Below, in pieces: positions 8,449 through 18,849 of a stretch of DNA of 27,397 nucleotides. Under the pieces are notes generated by a model. The model saw nothing but the letters and a program-made list of their open reading frames with translations, was not told where the DNA came from and did not search any database. The translations under genes were made by a program, and so were the position numbers. Positions within the stretch are counted from its first letter, which is position 1. Every line of letters begins with the position of its first letter. This DNA is from Plantago elongata (Eukaryota; Streptophyta; Magnoliopsida; Lamiales; Plantaginaceae), in NCBI GenBank assembly GCA_036897095.1, contig JAYMSP010001963.1, forward strand, positions 1 to 27,397. Direction: 5' to 3'.

Positions 8449-8919
8449 TTAATTATCCTCAGCGTGCTCTTTCTGGTGATTCTCCATGCATTTGAGCAGA
8501 TACTTGAATGTCTCGATTTCGCACGGGATTGTTAAGCCACCACTGTGATCAAATCCAAACTCCTCCTCAACCTTCTCTAACAGCACCTTAAACAGTGGAT
8601 CACCAAGATAGCTAGTAGGGATGATAAACCTGCGTAGTTCCGGTCCAACATACACTGCCAGGTAGCCTTTCGGCACATCAAACGGGTGGTCGGGGCTCTG
8701 GCTGTTTTCTTCATCTGAGTCACTACAAACGTTAGGAAACCTCAACCTTCTACTAACCGATGGCGAAATGCCTCCTGGTGATCGAAGATTATCGCCTGAT
8801 TCGACTGTCTCGCCTGATTTGTTCGGTCCAAGTGTTGCCTGTTGCCATTTGTGCAGCAAGCCTTTCAATGCCACAATCTGCCTTATGCCAGTCACCTTGG
8901 CTCCTCCGTTTTCTTCCAT
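8449..8919 (-). CDS. SAUR-family auxin-responsive protein
   Basis: This is a single-exon gene of 156 residues starting at ATG 8917-8919. The codon before it (8920-8922) is GTG and should not be used. SAUR genes are typically intronless and encode small early auxin-response proteins. In family members that have been studied, they inhibit PP2C.D phosphatases and so activate plasma-membrane proton pumps during cell expansion. Residues 11-26 (IRQIVALKGLLHKWQQ) match the N-terminal helix of the larger SAUR subgroup. Residues 31-78 are a variable serine- and acid-rich linker. Residues about 80-145 form the SAUR domain: FDVPKGYLAVYVG, RRFIIPTSYLGDPLF, EEEFGFDHSGGLTIPC and TFKYLLKCM. The length is longer than the shortest SAURs (about 90-100 residues) but normal for this subgroup. 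The frame is intact with all signature motifs, so it is probably functional. The exact SAUR number cannot be assigned. Confidence 0.93.
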   Translation of the reverse strand: MEENGGAKVTGIRQIVALKGLLHKWQQATLGPNKSGETVESGDNLRSPGGISPSVSRRLRFPNVCSDSDEENSQSPDHPFDVPKGYLAVYVGPELRRFIIPTSYLGDPLFKVLLEKVEEEFGFDHSGGLTIPCEIETFKYLLKCMENHQKEHAEDN

Positions 8920-9026
8920 CACGATGAACGTGATACTGAAAATGAATAGACTAATTCAATTCGGCTGCGTGTTATTGTTTTCGATTTGGAGTGTATCTCA
9001 TCTGGATCTGATCATGCTCCACTGCA

Positions 9027-9036
9027 ATATATAAAG
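9027..9036 (-). promoter_or_regulatory. Candidate TATA box of the SAUR gene
   Basis: On the minus strand CTTTATATATT lies about 110 bp upstream of the SAUR start codon, a plausible distance for a TATA box plus a short 5' leader. I did not find a canonical TGTCTC auxin-response element close by. Confidence 0.5.
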
Positions 9037-9039
9037 CAA

Positions 9040-11609
9040 TGACAAAAGAGAAAAACATAAGATTGTTACACTTTCGGTACAAAGGACAGATTGTTCTTTA
9101 AGGATGGTTTGAGAAACATGACAGCAGTTTTTTGGTCTATTTTATGTTTCAGATCACTTTGCTTTGGATAATAATTCGAACACCAATCAAACTTGCACAT
9201 GGTGGTGAGATTAAAGAATCATCAATTTGTAATATACGCATTGTACCTTGTCATTATTTTATCAGAATCTGGAAAAAGGGATTTGATTCCAATCACTATT
9301 TTATTCAAAGGCACATGAAATATTTGCTTAACACGTAATGATTCGGACTTTCAGACCATCAAATTAATTTAAAGTTTCCACACGCGCCGTCTACAACCAA
9401 GCCAAAACTTTTAGGCCAAATACAAAATATCAAAATGGACAAAATAATACTTGAATATATCATATTTATTATCATATTTGAAGTTTTATTTGAAGCAAAA
9501 TGATAAAATATTATATTTGTAATATTTTCAATTTCTTACTATTAAAATGATAATATAACTTAAAGTGTGAGGCTCTATGATGGTGAACATACTGCATGGG
9601 TTCAAACCCGATCATATTCATAATCACAAATTGTTAAATGGATGTGGTATCGATCAAGCAGGTTTCTATGCTAGGGCGTGCCGTGTTGAAGTTTTCATAG
9701 GGATTTCAAAATTAAATAGCCCCATGATATATAGAAAAATACTTTTTCTCTTTATCCCCAAACCAAACTCCCACCCACCAAGTGTTATCTCGCCATCCCT
9801 CCCCTTTCAAGCAGATAGCCCATTCGCAATGACTATGTATCGCTGCTCCAAGGGTGAGAATGACGGAGCTAAGATTGAAATATAGGACTCCAAATGACTA
9901 AATCAAAAAAGATATAAAGATATCAAAACATGAATCACAGAGACCTAAAGATGACACCATATTTTTAAATTTTGAGTTCGGCGAACATCACTGTAACCCT
10001 GTCTATATTTTCGACTAGCTAGTAACTCAAGACGCGTAATCTAATTACACAATTTCATGAAGAAAACATATAAACATGCACAAAATGAAGAGCATTAGAA
10101 GTACCAAATGAATGTGGGCAAGGTGGAGGCGGAGACCCGGAGGCAACAAAGGTGAAAGGAAGGAAAATAGCTACATATCAAGTGTATCATCAACTTTCAA
10201 TTCCCATTTGTGTGAAGGAAAAAGCTTCGAACAAGTAGTGGTTGCCTTTGTTTCTTACTAAAAATAGATTTATATCCTATCTTAATTAGCTTCACTATTT
10301 TCAAACCAATTCTTTCTTCTAGATTGTATTACTACAATCTTTTCGTTGAAAACATTGTCATTTTGTTTCTAGTTCCAGTGATTTTCTCTCTGGTTTTCCC
10401 CTGCATTCTAGGGCTTCACCTTAATTCTCATATTGTTAATTAACAAATCAAATTAAATAATCTAACTGAATTCATTTTGTTAAGAGTTAGTTACATTTGT
10501 TGAGGAATAAGATCAGATCTAATCAGGATTATTGATCTGTGGCATTAATCTAACATGTGAGACTAGATCAATAGACATACTAATAAATAAGGTTAAAAAA
10601 CAATCTGCAAGATGATTAAACTGATTTTGTGAAGATTACAATCTTGGTTGGTTATTACTGGAATATCATGAGCATGAATAACTGAAATGAAAAATTATTT
10701 GTAAAAAGTATTATATACATTGAACCAAATTTTATTGAATGAGCTTGGATAAATAAGAGATCAAGATACACCAATTTGAGGTGGGCATAAAAATGGAGGG
10801 AGTATGGGATTTGGTGCAACATGCAAGTACCATTTGTGTCGACAAATTAAGATCACAAAAATCAATGGTTTAAAAAAATTTAAGTATGTATACCAGTGTT
10901 AGAGAGATTTAACTAATTAGATATTGATCATTTTATTTTTTACCCAAAAATACTAATGTTCTTAAGTAAAGTATTAATATTGTCGATCAAATGTATTTTG
11001 ATTTTACGAAACACACTAGCTACTTGAGTCAACTAGCTAGTTCAGTTTGTTCTACTTTGGTTGTACGGGACACCCCAGTTCCTATTGATTTATTGGTTTG
11101 CCGTTGAATTTATTTAGTGTGACATCACCTATAGTTTTCAATGTAAACGTGATGTCTTCTTGCACTATGATATTGTTATAATGATATATATGTTCGTGAA
11201 TTTTTCAATAATTTTCAAAAAGAAACTATTTGTTAGCATTGATAACCATATGTTTTTAATTCAACGTCCACTAGATACAATTTCGATCGTTTTTTCAAAC
11301 ATTTCATTATCCTGGAGGGTTTTTTAAAATTTGCTCCTCCATTAGGCTATGTGGAGAATTTTCCCTACGTTTTGAGCCTATAAATTAACTGGGCCGAATT
11401 CAGTTGCAGCCACCATATTCACTTCCATAGAATTGTTGTTCACTAATTGGAATCCGCTCATAAAACATGTACGTAGCCCATAGCAACTGATTGGGGCCGT
11501 ACAGCTCAACGCTTAAGCGTCCATTCCAAAACCACCCGATAATAGGAGTCAAATTGAAATTGGACGTGGAAAGTTGAAAGCATGAAACTGAAATCAGGGT
11601 GAATTTGAG
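9040..11609. other. Long unassigned region between the SAUR gene and the LINE
   Basis: About 2.5 kb of AT-rich DNA contains no coding sequence I can support. The open frames at 9132-9338 and 9577-9885 show no known domain, and their base composition matches the surrounding spacer. The first few hundred bases are probably the SAUR promoter. ATGGAGGGAGTA at 10792-10803 resembles a Stowaway right end but has no partner on its left. Confidence 0.4.
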
Positions 11610-11620
11610 TTTTTTTTTTT
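11610..11620 (-). other. Poly(A) tail of the LINE
   Basis: Eleven T on the plus strand follow a 3' UTR that on the minus strand reads TTTTATGAATGAAGTTTACT, as usual just before a plant L1 tail. It marks the 3' end of the element. Confidence 0.8.
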
Positions 11621-11674
11621 ATAGTAAACTTCATTCATAAAATAGGCAAAAAGCCAAGTTACATCTTACAAGAT

Positions 11675-12290
11675 TCAGATAGGAAAGATCCCATCACAAT
11701 CAGAAGTAACATTCTGACAAAGATCATGAGCTTGAACATTAGCTATTTTAGGAACAGAACAGAATGAGACGGAATCAAAATGAGACAAAAGTCCTTTGAT
11801 GTCATCTATAATAGGACCATTCTGCGAATAGTCAGGTAAATGGTTCTGAACAGCTTCAGTGACAGCCACACAATCCCCTTCAAAAATCACATTGCAAAAA
11901 CCAGCATCAATGGCTAAACCAACAACTTGTCTTGCTGCAATAGCTTCAGCAATTTGAGGATCGAAAATATTCACCAACCGTTGTTGCCGCCAAGATAATG
12001 TATCTCCTCTTGACGGATGCATCATAATTAGGCTTAACAGAGTCAACTGGTGGAGGAGACCACGGTTGAGGTACCACATAAACAGTGTGTGGGTTGGCAA
12101 ACTGAGCACATGCTTCCTTATACCAGCTGATGTATCGAGAGATGAAATTATGTGCTTCTGATGGATCATATCCCTCGCCTTCGTGCACTACTTTGTTTCG
12201 ATTAGCCCACATACTCCATAGTGAAACAACAAATCTCTCAAACTCCAGCTTGGATAAACTAGAGTAGCAGTGACAAATCCAACTCCAAAT
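11675..12290 (-). pseudogene. LINE ORF2, RNase H domain (RVT_3)
   Basis: The translation begins LEFERFVVSLWSMWANRNKV, then VDSVKPNYDAS with the first catalytic Asp. After a frameshift near 12000-12020 it continues AEAIAARQVVGLAIDAGF, with VIFEGDC and then IANVQAHDL. This is the plant-type RNase H (RVT_3) seen at the end of ORF2 in plant L1 elements and in related pseudogenes. The two halves are in different frames, so it is not functional. It ends at a stop near 11675, about 55 bp before the poly(A) tail. Confidence 0.85.
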
Positions 12291-12293
12291 ATC

Positions 12294-12758
12294 CTACGCA
12301 TTGGTCAGAACAATCGAATGATGGAGTGAGGATACGGCCCAAAAAACTCGGGCATAGTGACACTCCTTAAAAATATGTAGCAAAGTTTCACTACGACCAC
12401 TGCAGACCGGGCACAGAGAATTTGAAGCTATGTTCCGCTGTTGAAAGGTGAATAAAACTGGGAGTGCATTCTTAAGGACTCTCCACAGGAATATTTTAAC
12501 TTTGTTCGGCACGCGAATATTCCAAATAAAGTTCCAGCAGGTAGAGGAAGATGCACTTGTAGTACCTGATCGGTTCTGTTGCTTATGCAGTTGGATGTCC
12601 CTGGCAATATAATAAGCCGACTTGACGGTATAAAAACCTGACTTGGTATGATGCCACACCCTTTTATCAGGAGCAGCACAATTGACCAAGTCAGTATTCC
12701 ACGTTGCTGTTTCGTGATGAATCAGGTTGGACCGAGCCGTAGGCCCAAGGCCATACAA
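12294..12758 (-). pseudogene. LINE ORF2, zf-RVT region
   Basis: It contains VKSAYYIARD, then WNFIWNIRVPNKVKIFLWRV and the cysteine/histidine segment CPVCSGRSETLLHIFKEC. This is the zinc-binding zf-RVT domain that follows reverse transcriptase in plant LINEs. The same protein region begins upstream (12722-13057) in another frame with RFRDLRSFNLDMLGKQIWR and WKSILGAMELVRDGLRWRIG, so at least one frameshift separates them. Confidence 0.85.
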
Positions 12759-13057
12759 ATCTTGGTTGCAGGATGCATTAAACTAGTACATGGAACCCAC
12801 GAATCAGTCCATATGTCAATTGTCGATCCAGACCCAATCCTCCAACGCAGACCATCTCGAACTAACTCCATTGCCCCCAAAATACTTTTCCATGTGTAAG
12901 AAGTGTTGGCCTTAGGAGTAGCATCTAACACATCCGAGTTCGGGAAGTATTTCGCCTTGAAAACACGACTCAAAAGGGAGTCCGGGAACTTAATAGTCCG
13001 CCAAATCTGTTTGCCAAGCATATCTAAATTAAAGCTCCTTAAATCTCGAAATCTCAT
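12722..13057 (-). pseudogene. LINE ORF2, thumb/connection segment after RT
   Basis: The motifs FRDLRSFNLDMLGKQIWR, LSRVFKAKYFP and WRIGSGSTIDIWTDSWVP are characteristic of the segment between RT and zf-RVT in plant L1 ORF2. The frame continues poorly into the neighbouring segments. 13058-13309 is the same region in decayed form. Confidence 0.8.
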
Positions 13058-13309
13058 ACCTCCATCACGCTTGCTCTCACAAAGTGAATGCCAATTAACC
13101 CAATGAATCTTATTCTTGCTCCCATCACCCCATCAAAACTTTGCAATGATAGATTCTATCTCTTAGAGAAGATAATCTGGAATCTTGAAGCATCCCATAA
13201 TGTAGGTCGGAATAGCTTGCAACACCGTTTTGGTAAGAACCTCCTTCCCCGCTTTAGAGAAATGTCACCCATTAAAGGATTGAAATTTACTCCAAACCCT
13301 TTCACATAA

Positions 13310-14262
13310 CTATCCAAAGACTTTCATTTTAGATTTTTCCATCTCCGTTGGTAAACCAAGATACTTCTCATGACGATCAGCCACACGGACCGGTAATAAG
13401 ACACAAATTTCTGCAACCATGTCACTAGAAATATTTCGACTAAAGACCACAGTGGATTTATGTATATTAATCTCTTGTCCCGGGGCAAGACTATAACGAT
13501 GGAGAATATTAGAAATCTCATTAGCTGCATCAACAAAAGCTTGACGGAAAATAAGTGCATCATCGGCAAAAAGAAGATGAGAGCTCCTAGGTGCTCTAGG
13601 GCTCACAGAAACCCCACGAAGCACCTCCCTCTCCTCAGTATCACAAAGTAAAGAAGTAAATATTTCTAAACAAAAAAGAAACAAATAGGGTAAAAGAGAG
13701 GATCTCCTTGACGAATCCCCCTCTCTGGTTGGACTGGATCAAGAGGCTCACCATTTAGCAATACAAAATAACGAATTGTACATAAACTGAGCATAACTAA
13801 ATCAATAAAGGAGGGAAGAAAGCCTAATCTATGCAACACTCGTTCCAGAAATATCCATTCGACTCTGTCATAGGCCTTGCTCATATCAAGTTTTAAAGCC
13901 ATAAAAGATTCTTTACCCTTGATTTTTTGCTTTAAAAAATGATTTATTTCATACGCTACCAAGACATTGTCTGAAATAAGACGGCCAGGCACAAATGCGG
14001 ACTGTGTTTCGGATATTAAGGAATGCATATGATGTTTAAGTCTGTTTGTAATAGCTTTAGAAGTTATTTTAAACATAACATTACTAAGACTTACATGGCA
14101 AAATTGGGATAGAACCTCTGGTGTTTGACACTTGGGAAGCAAGACAATATGGGTAAAATTAAGCACAAGGTCCAGATTGTGATTATTCAAAAAATCAAGA
14201 GCACATCTAATCACATCATCACACACAATATGCCAAAAACGTTGATAAAAAAGAGCAGTCAT
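13310..14262 (-). pseudogene. LINE ORF2, reverse transcriptase
   Basis: In N-to-C order I see FTHIVLLPKCQTPE, NVMFKITSKAITNRL, SETQSAFVPGRLISDNVLVA, FMALKLDMSKAYDRVEW (first catalytic Asp) and QPERGIRQGDPL. After a frameshift near 13670 come SSHLLFADDALIF (the F/YADD catalytic box), INIHKSTVVFS and HEKYLGLP. These are the canonical RT blocks of non-LTR elements. The normal APGPDG block just upstream is destroyed (about 14260-14300). The catalytic aspartates survive, but the frame does not. Confidence 0.92.
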
Positions 14263-14360
14263 AACACTAGAAGAATATGAGATTTTAAAGGGTACATATC
14301 AAAAAGTGTTTTCTTTACCTCATATGGGTAGTATACTCGGCTCATATCAGAATTAATTTC

Positions 14361-14770
14361 CTACGAAACTCTGGGACGTATAGTACTATTCACATCATCC
14401 AAATCAACAGAAGTTGGATTCATGGAATGAAAGATATCCTCAAAGTAACGATTAATAATCTGGCCCATCTCATCTCGGCTTGAACACAATCTGCCATGAG
14501 AATTACACAGACCCTCTATCATGTTCCTCTTCGCACGCTTGGACGCTCTAGCATGAAAATACCGTGTTTCTATCCCCCTCCGCAAACCATTGTGCTTTGG
14601 AACGTTGACGCTATAAGATTTCTTCCTTATCTAATGTCGTTTCAAGTTCGATCTTCAACTGAAGAATGTTGTTCCTATTTTCCGCAATTAGAGTCTGTTG
14701 TTGTCTGTCATGAATCTCCCTCTCTAGCGACTTAACCTTCTACTTGATTTCCCCAAACGATTAAGTGTTT
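14361..14770 (-). pseudogene. LINE ORF2, linker between endonuclease and RT
   Basis: RRGIETRYFHARASKRAKRN, then IEGLCNSHGRLCSS and IINRYFEDIFHS correspond to the conserved linker of plant L1 ORF2 (normally W...GDKNTKFFH...R...N.I..L...G). The frame is broken on both sides, and 14586-14770 is too decayed to read. Confidence 0.75.
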
Positions 14771-15624
14771 CAATTCAATAACCCAACTCGACACTGCTCC
14801 AGATTAGAGAGCAAATCCAAATCGTCCGACCATTCATTATGTATAATCGATTCGCAATCAACACATTTGAGCCACATGGCCTCAAACTTAAAAGAGTTAC
14901 ATGGTCTATGACGGGAAGGGGAAGGACCAGCAAGCTTCAACAGTAACATCATATGGTCAGACGCACGCGTCCCAACGTGATACAATTGAGCACGAGGAAA
15001 TAGATTTTTCCAGGAACTAGTGTGTACTGCCCGATCCAGTCTACACCGGATAGTGTCTAGTTCCAACTGATTGTTACACCAAGTGAACTGATATCCTTTA
15101 AAATCCATGTCGATCAACCCATTAAATGATAACGATTCCCTAAAACCCCTTAAACACCATTCTGGTATACGCAAGCCCCCTTGTTTTTCACGTTGCATCA
15201 ATAGTTCATTAAAATCACCCATGCAAAGCCATTCTCTGTTCGAACTACTGCCCAAGTCCTTAAGAAGTTTCGAAGTATGTTTTCTCTAACTAGTTTCGGA
15301 TTCCCCATATAAACCTGTAAAACGCCACAAATGTGAATAAACATCAAACTGAACATTTGCATCAATATGGTATTTAGAAAAGTTTTGGACCATTACATTA
15401 GTTTTTTTGGTCCAAAGTAAAGCTAAATCACCAGAAGAACCTACAGAAGAAACACCTAAACCAAACATATGAACTTGATGCTTTAACTTATCAATCTCTA
15501 AGCTACATAAACGAGTATCCATAAGAAACACTACACTAGGCCGATGAAGTTTGATAGAAGAATCCAAAGAACGAACTGTCCAAGGGTTGTCCAAGCCCCG
15601 ACAGTTCCGGGAGAGGCAAATCAT
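14770..15624 (-). pseudogene. LINE ORF2, AP-type endonuclease
   Basis: ORF2 starts ICLSRNCRGLDNPWTVRSL at 15624. It then reads VVFLMDTRL, WRFTGLYGESE, a stop near 15286, and WLCMGDFNELL, CRLDRA and RASDHMMLLL. This is the exonuclease-endonuclease-phosphatase fold that nicks target DNA for LINE insertion. GDFN and SDH catalytic motifs are intact. The metal-binding Glu of the usual FLMETKL is Asp here (FLMDTRL), and the usual SWNCRG reads SRNCRG. Confidence 0.88.
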
Positions 15625-16371
15625 GGTGATAGGCGGGGTTGCTGAGCAACACCCACCTCTGGTTCATAAGATTGACGGAATTCATCCGAGATGCGCTGTT
15701 TTTTGTGTGGAATAGAACTGATTTGGAGATTGGTTCGGCGGGCAGTGGTCTCTTTTGGTTTAGTTGTGTTGGTCGAACTTGAGGGGTTGGCTGGGCGACC
15801 CCGTTTTTTGGGCGGAATAGATGGAACAATCAGGATTGGATGTACTAGAGTAAGTAAAGGCATTGGAGAATCAGCTACAATTGGGCAGAATTGACGGTAA
15901 GGTTTGGTTTGGGTTGAGAAAGGTTCAAAGGAGAAATCAAGTTTGGGCTCATGTGTTTGGGTATTGGCTCAGGTTGATAGAGTGATGAGATATCCATAGG
16001 CTGAAGTGGGTCAATAGTGTTTGGAGTAGGGACGGAAATAATCTCAGAATGAAAGTTGCCAGGAGTTGACTTTGACTGCGTGGAAGTAGAACCAATAACT
16101 TCCTTGCTTTCCACTTTGCTAACTTGGCAGTTTCCTCACCCATAAAAATCGCTAACTTTTGATCACGATTGTAACTACCTCCCAACTGCTTTTTTTCCAC
16201 CTTTTTGGCCATCACAACTCGAAATCTAATCTCTACTAGAAGAACCACCATCAGTTGTCGATGCCCCCATGACGAACTAGAACCCAGAATACCTGGAAGC
16301 TGTGAATTATGAACAAAATCCCGAGAACCAATAACACTATGAGAGTTGATGAATTTGTTCCCCTGGCTCAT
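15621..16371 (-). pseudogene. LINE ORF1 C-terminal region, frame-broken
   Basis: Overlapping minus-strand frames carry a proline-, serine- and lysine-rich segment, for example KKRGRPANPSSSTNTTKPKE, with no globular domain. Low-complexity basic tails of this kind are usual between the CCHC knuckle of ORF1 and the start of ORF2 in plant LINEs. At least two shifts occur. Placement rests on position more than on motif. Confidence 0.6.
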
Positions 16372-16448
16372 GGAATTGAAACGAAGTCAGTTTCCATAAC
16401 ACAATAATTCTTCAGCAACATTATCATCGTCCCCCTACTCCTCCAAAC

Positions 16449-17113
16449 ATGTGTGACAATTCTGAACTAAATGTCTAACAATTCCGCAAAAATAGCAGAA
16501 ATTTGGTAATTTCTCATAAGAAATTGCAACCTGAATTTTTTGTGCAATTCAGACTGTTAATATTGAGAACACGAAGTAGAGGCTTCGCAATATTAATACG
16601 GACACGAACACGCAGCTGCAGAGAACTAGATACCACTCCTTTGGCAACACGCTCATCAAAATCAATGAACTCTCCCATGGCTTGGCCAATAATCATAGCA
16701 ATGGCTCGATTGCCAAACCCGATTGACAGTCCCATAATGTGGACATGAAAGTCACAGAAATTCAGACTAACAATTCCAGGATTCTCTCCATCAGAAATTT
16801 CACATAGAATCACAAAATTCTTATCAAAAGCCCATGGTCCACGATGTTGAACTTGCTTCTGTTCTAACTTGTTGCCCAAGGCGACCAGAAAACGACCAGG
16901 ATCGAGTTCTTGAAATTTTGCACCATTTGCCAAATTCCACCCCCAGTAAAGTCTTCTCTAGCAACTCAAGATAATTTGTTTCCTTGATAAAACCTTATCG
17001 ACAAGACATTGCTCATAATTCCCAAAACTTGACTGCCAAGCACCCGCTGGAATAGTAACTGCACATTCTTCAGCAGTAGTCAGAGATAACTTCGAAACCA
17101 AATCCTCAGACAT
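16449..17113 (-). pseudogene. LINE ORF1, DUF4283 domain and CCHC zinc knuckle
   Basis: ORF1 probably starts at ATG 17111-17113 (MSEDLVSKLSLTTAEE). The same frame has one TAG near 16958-16960, then continues ELDPGRFLVALGNKLEQKQV, RGPWAFDKNFVILCEI and FCDFHVHIMGLSIGF, the DUF4283 domain of plant LINE ORF1 proteins. After a one-base shift near 16540 comes ISYEKLPNFCYFCGIVRH and on to C, a perfect CX2CX4HX4C knuckle (CYFCGIVRHLVQNC). The protein binds the LINE RNA. With a single stop and a single shift, this is the best preserved part of the element. Confidence 0.85.
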
Positions 17114-17500
17114 TTTTGACCCAATCAATCCAATACCGTCTACCAGAGACAAGATTAGTACTATACGGCGCAAAGAGACGAGAAGATCAATAGAGGAGCC
17201 TGTAAAACAACACAGAAAAGGAAAAAAACCACCCAAACACCAGAGGAGGGTTGGCTGACAAAACAGAAAAATACAGACAAAGAAAAGGAAGGGAGTAGAA
17301 CTAAAAGGTAAAGCAAAACTAACACAAACAACGCAACTACAAACAAAGAAGAACAGATATTCTGGACAATCTAAACTATAGAGATTCTCGACATATATGG
17401 AGGTGACAAAATAACAAACAGGGAAGGACATAAAGAAGCACTCTTAGAACAAGAGGATCCAAACTCCAGCCAGATGAAGTATACTCTCAGAGAGAAGATT

Positions 17501-18620
17501 TTACTATTTTTTTTGTTTCCATAAACCACGACTGCTAAACATTACACTAATATGAAAAAGAGAGTACCATTACACTAATTATTTAATGTGTAGCTGATTT
17601 AATATAGTTTATGAAAAAGAAAATTCCAACTTCATATTTACTTCCTTAACTTTTAATTTTTTTTGATTAAATTGTTTAGTAGATGGTGAAAAGTGGGAGC
17701 TGCTACAAATGGCAAGATGGCAAGTAGATGACGGTAATATAAATAATAGATAAATTACGAAAAATAATTTTTGAAGAATAAGCTATATAGCAAGATTATC
17801 TATTGTCATTTTATTTTTAACTACCTAACCACCTACTCCTAATTACCAAGCTTCGATTAAAAATGAAAATGTTATAGACTGCATACGTACACGAATCGTT
17901 GACTTACACACAAATCAAAGTAGTAAGAGAACCAAATAAAGTCGCGTGGAGGAAGAGACAATTGAACTCAATTTGATTTCAATTTCAACATTTTCAATAC
18001 GATTCATACAAAAACCTTAGAAAGGCCCACTTTCATGTACTTTGGCGCGTATATATGCACGTGAACTCCTTCCTTATGTTATTGAATTTCCAGCACACTA
18101 TTAGATTGAGAAACCTTAAATAAATTCTTTTATAGTTTCTTATTTTATTTCATTCATAATTAATCAAATATAGGATATAAAAATATAATCATTATACTAA
18201 TTTTTATATTTTTTTATCCTCTACAAATAGAGAACGATCATTACTATATTTCGACCATTTTAAATTTTACATTTTTCACACTCTAAATAGAAATATAAAT
18301 GAAATTTAATTAATTTTAACTTTTAGACACTTTTATATTATAATAAAAATATTTTGGAGAATAAAACCCTATCGGTATTCAGTTTATCATATTCAAATTG
18401 AATTCATATAGGAGAGAGACGACTGGTATATTTGAATTCATATTCGAATTTCATTCCCCTCTTTCATGATTGGAATAGGATAATATGCTCAAGTAAAACT
18501 ATAACATAGATGGATTTAAAGTCATTCTTCATTGATCTCTATTCTTTGTAAAATTTATATTCGATAATGTAGGAAGATGAAATCAACATGGAGACAGTAT
18601 AACTTAGCATACAATAGAAC
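17501..18620. other. Unassigned AT-rich spacer
   Basis: Nothing coding or repetitive is recognisable between the LINE 5' end and the hairpin at 18622. Confidence 0.4.
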
Positions 18621-18621
18621 A

Positions 18622-18670
18622 ATACTAGAATATGCTTCACACGCGCCGCGTGTGACGTAGTTTCTAGTAT
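18622..18670. repeat. GC-rich hairpin resembling a Helitron terminus
   Basis: TCACACGCGCCGCGTGTGA at 18637-18655 is a perfect inverted repeat around a single central base, in otherwise AT-rich DNA. It is followed by CGTAGTTT, then CTAG and T. Helitron 3' ends have a GC-rich stem-loop about 10 bases before CTRR, and the element inserts before T. On the other strand the same hairpin is followed by AGCATATT, CTAG and T, so it fits in both directions. The outer ATACTAGAA and TTCTAGTAT also form an inverted pair. No 5' TC end or helicase is seen. Confidence 0.5.
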
Positions 18671-18755
18671 AAAGTAATTATATACTTATATGAGATTTAT
18701 TGATAACATGTACTTTACTTAACAAAAGAGAGCAATGGCAAACTAAATATTAATT

Positions 18756-18829
18756 GGGAATATAGCTTAAATGGTAGAGCACTTGCTTTACATGCTAGAG
18801 GCACAAGGTTTGATCCCCCCGCATCTCCA
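18756..18829 (+). pseudogene. tRNA-Ala-derived pseudogene
   Basis: The sequence aligns end to end with the plant tRNA-Ala(TGC) gene: an acceptor stem reading GGGAATA against CATCTCC, a D-arm TAGCTTAAATGGTAGAGC, an anticodon loop TTTACAT, a variable loop and a T-arm GGTTTGATCC. The anticodon position reads TAC (a valine anticodon) instead of TGC. Mismatches occur in the acceptor, anticodon and T stems, and one base is inserted in the T arm. Most differences are C to T or G to A, several at former CpG sites. It is almost certainly not a working tRNA. A T run follows (18831-18848). A tRNA-derived SINE head is an alternative, but a full acceptor stem favours a tRNA copy. Confidence 0.65.
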
Positions 18830-18849
18830 CTTTATTTTCTTTTTTTTGG

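Larger units (their letters stand above)
11610..17500 (-). mobile_element. L1-type LINE retrotransposon, near full length, decayed
   Basis: Read on the minus strand, this segment holds ORF1 with a DUF4283 domain and a CCHC knuckle, then ORF2 with endonuclease, reverse transcriptase, zf-RVT and RNase H domains. A 3' UTR and a poly(A) tail (11 T on the plus strand, 11610-11620) follow. This order is that of plant L1 LINEs that carry an RNase H domain. Every domain is present, but stops and frameshifts interrupt both ORFs, so it is inactive. The 5' end is placed approximately, upstream of the ORF1 start at 17113. I could not match target duplications beside the tail and the 5' end. Confidence 0.9.

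Noticed and set aside
8768..9034. Plus-strand open frame over the SAUR 5' part
   Set aside because: It overlaps the SAUR gene antisense, does not show any domain, and is explained by the codon use of the real gene.
9577..9885. Open frame of 102 codons between SAUR and LINE
   Set aside because: There is no recognisable domain, and the composition is like spacer.
10100..10180. Minus-strand proline-rich stretch (SGSPPPPCPHSFG) as a possible secreted-peptide gene
   Set aside because: No start codon with a signal peptide precedes it in frame, and I cannot match it to a peptide family.
10781..10803. Second complete Stowaway MITE ending in ATGGAGGGAGTA
   Set aside because: No matching left end could be found within a plausible distance upstream.
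16958..17431. Hydrophobic N-terminal part of the 157-codon frame as a membrane protein
   Set aside because: The phenylalanine- and leucine-rich part upstream of the ATG at 17113 is the translated 5' UTR of the LINE. Only the part after 17113 is ORF1.
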